The notes under the pieces were generated by a model, which ran no database searches, was not told the DNA's origin, and worked only from the letters and a program-made list of their open reading frames with translations. DNA of 8,390 nt, taken from Gemmatimonadota bacterium. GTDB lineage: Bacteria > Gemmatimonadota > Gemmatimonadetes > Gemmatimonadales > GWC2-71-9. Within the stretch, counting starts at the first letter, position 1. Every line of letters begins with the position of its first letter. This document shows, one piece after another, positions 7,498 to 8,390 of this stretch. The stretch covers positions 1 to 8,390 of the forward strand of contig QHUE01000183.1 in assembly GCA_003221825.1 (NCBI GenBank). Reading direction: 5' to 3'. Both the position numbers and the translations under genes were made by a program.

Positions 7498-8111
7498 CAG
7501 GCGTGCTTGATGGTGATGGACTCGACCACGTTGGCGACGTCTTCGGCCTGGTCGAGGGTGCCCTCCAGATTATCGTAGATCTCTTTCCACTTGATCAACT
7601 CGATCGCGTCGCGCTCCTTCTCAAAGAGCTGACCAAGCGCTTCGTGATAGATCGAGTCGCCTTCTTCCTCCAGCTGCTTTGCCTCGACGCAGTACTTCAT
7701 GACGTCATCGCCCTTCTTGAGCCGACTCACCGCTTCCAGCAGCACGCCCATCATCCGCTGGAGCACTTCGAGGATCCGCAGCACGCCCTGCGGCGCGGCG
7801 CCGAGGCGGAAGATCTGCGCCCGGCGCGCGGTGCCGTCCATCGCGTCCATGACGTCATCCAGATCGGAGGCGAGCTGATGAATGTCTTCGCGGTCGAGCG
7901 GCGTGATGAACGTGCGGTCGAGACGGTTGACGACTTCGTGCGTCACCTGATCGGCTTCATGCTCCAGCCGCTTCAGCGCTTCGATGTGTGGCGTCCGCCG
8001 GTCGGCGGGAGCTTCGAACAGCTTTCGCAAGTATTCCGCGGCCTCCTTGTTGCGGTTGGCGACCTCGGTGAACAGATCGAAAAACTCTTCTTCGCGCGGC
8101 AGGAGACGCAC
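7497..8111 (-). CDS. DUF47 / PhoU-like phosphate transport accessory protein
   Basis: A 204-residue, highly charged all-helical protein of the DUF47 (PhoU_div) family, which is usually encoded next to PiT transporters and thought to regulate or assist them. It begins with the family's typical MRLLPREEEFFDLF. Acidic clusters like the metal-binding repeats of PhoU are visible at EHEAD (50-54) and as E177/D180 with D187/E190/D191 near the C-terminus. No signal peptide or membrane segment is visible, so it should be cytoplasmic. The start is a GTG at 8111 (minus strand), preceded by a GGGGA-like ribosome site about 5 bases away, and it gives the normal family length. It is the first gene of a two-gene transcription unit with the phosphate transporter, joined by TGATG. 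Its promoter should lie in the short divergent region shared with the amino acid permease. Confidence 0.94.
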   Translation of the reverse strand: MRLLPREEEFFDLFTEVANRNKEAAEYLRKLFEAPADRRTPHIEALKRLEHEADQVTHEVVNRLDRTFITPLDREDIHQLASDLDDVMDAMDGTARRAQIFRLGAAPQGVLRILEVLQRMMGVLLEAVSRLKKGDDVMKYCVEAKQLEEEGDSIYHEALGQLFEKERDAIELIKWKEIYDNLEGTLDQAEDVANVVESITIKHA

Positions 8112-8179
8112 GGTATCCCCGGGAGCGGTGGACCGCTAAGATAGCGGCCCGTGGCGATGACAACTAGGTTATCAACCTC
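8112..8179. promoter_or_regulatory. divergent intergenic region with two short inverted repeats
   Basis: The only non-coding gap of any size in the window, 68 bases between the DUF47 gene and the permease. It should hold the promoters for both directions. It contains CCGCT-AAGAT-AGCGG at 8133-8147, which can be extended by two pairs after one mismatch, and AGGTT-ATC-AACCT at 8166-8178, ending two bases before the permease ATG. Either could be an operator or an RNA hairpin. The second covers the AGG that would be the permease's only ribosome-site candidate. A TTGTCA and a TATCTT on the minus strand are only 14 bases apart, so I do not call a definite promoter. Confidence 0.45.
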
Positions 8180-8183
8180 ATGA
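8157..8183 (+). other. possible 8-codon leader frame (MTTRLSTS) before the permease
   Basis: A tiny reading frame, ATG at 8157 and TGA at 8181-8183, whose stop overlaps the permease ATG as ATGA. Five of its eight residues are Thr or Ser. It contains the inverted repeat at 8166-8178. An in-frame GTG at 8151 could extend it by two codons. There is no strong ribosome site, and frames this short arise easily by chance. It would matter only if the permease message starts upstream of 8151. Confidence 0.2.
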
Positions 8184-8390
8184 CAGCCACCCCGGTTCAG
8201 CCCCAGCGGGTCGAGTTCGTCCGGGCGATTTCGCGGCTCGACGCCACCGCCCTCGTCGTCGGATCGATGATCGGATCCGGCATCTTCATCGTGTCGGCCG
8301 ACATCCTGCGGCAGGTCCATTCCCCCGGCTTGCTGCTGTTCGTGTGGGTGCTGTCGGGAGTCGTGACCCTGCTCGGTGCGCTGTCGTATG
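8180..8390 (+). CDS. APC-superfamily amino acid permease (3' end outside window)
   Basis: The first 70 codons of a membrane permease cut by the right window edge. After a short polar N-terminus (MTATPVQPQRVEFVRAISRL), the first membrane helix carries GSMIGSGIFI. This is the Gly-rich, unwound TM1 signature that binds the substrate amino group in APC transporters. A second hydrophobic helix starts near LLLFVWVLSG. Both are where TM1 and TM2 of this superfamily should be. The ATG at 8180 puts about 25 residues before TM1, a normal distance. The likely role is uptake or exchange of amino acids across the inner membrane; the substrate cannot be told from this part. It is transcribed away from the DUF47/phosphate transporter pair. 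The only ribosome-site candidate, AGG at 8166-8168, is 11 bases from the ATG and lies in an inverted repeat. Confidence 0.88.
   Translation, partial: MTATPVQPQRVEFVRAISRLDATALVVGSMIGSGIFIVSADILRQVHSPGLLLFVWVLSGVVTLLGALSY

Noticed and set aside
6848..8144. Two plus-strand frames opposite the phosphate transporter and DUF47 genes
   Set aside because: The minus-strand frames encode clear PiT and DUF47 proteins with coupled start and stop codons, and the plus frames have no family features.
8112..8179. A sigma-70-like promoter for DUF47/PiT (TTGTCA and TATCTT on the minus strand)
   Set aside because: The spacer is only 14 bases, and the -10 element matches consensus at 4 of 6 positions, so it is not convincing.

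Overview
This window comes from a GC-rich bacterial chromosome and is almost fully coding. No rRNA, tRNA, CRISPR array or transposase is visible. The GC-rich codon use, the tight gene packing and the PiT/DUF47 pair suit a soil or freshwater Gram-negative lineage such as Gemmatimonadota, Acidobacteriota or Proteobacteria. The sequence alone does not settle the phylum.

Left part (1-3302, + strand): the 3' portion of one very large gene, cut by the left window edge. Its product joins the second half of an Eco57I/TaqI-type N6-adenine DNA methyltransferase (NPPW catalytic motif), a TaqI-like target-recognition region and a complete SNF2/HepA-type helicase-translocase engine, followed by a helical tail of unknown role. 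This looks like a single-polypeptide restriction-modification or phage-defence protein. It is the most interesting object in the window, because its order (methylase, recognition domain, helicase) is the reverse of the known Type ISP enzymes.

Middle part (about 3311-6469, + strand): three tightly packed metabolic genes. They encode a HAD-family phosphatase, a class I/II PLP aminotransferase and an NAD(P)-dependent aldehyde dehydrogenase. The first two overlap through ATGA and the last two are 1 base apart, so they are very likely one translationally coupled operon. The substrate is not recognisable. The cassette begins immediately at the end of the defence-like gene, with no room for a separate intergenic promoter.

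Right part (6466-8111, - strand): a DUF47/PhoU-like protein followed by a PiT-family inorganic phosphate transporter, coupled through TGATG. This is the classic low-affinity phosphate uptake pair. The transporter gene converges on the aldehyde dehydrogenase gene, and their stop codons overlap.

Right edge (8180 onward, + strand): the first 70 codons of an APC-superfamily amino acid permease, divergent from the DUF47 gene. The 68-base gap between them is the only real intergenic region in the window. It holds two small inverted repeats and a possible 8-codon Thr/Ser-rich leader frame whose stop overlaps the permease ATG.
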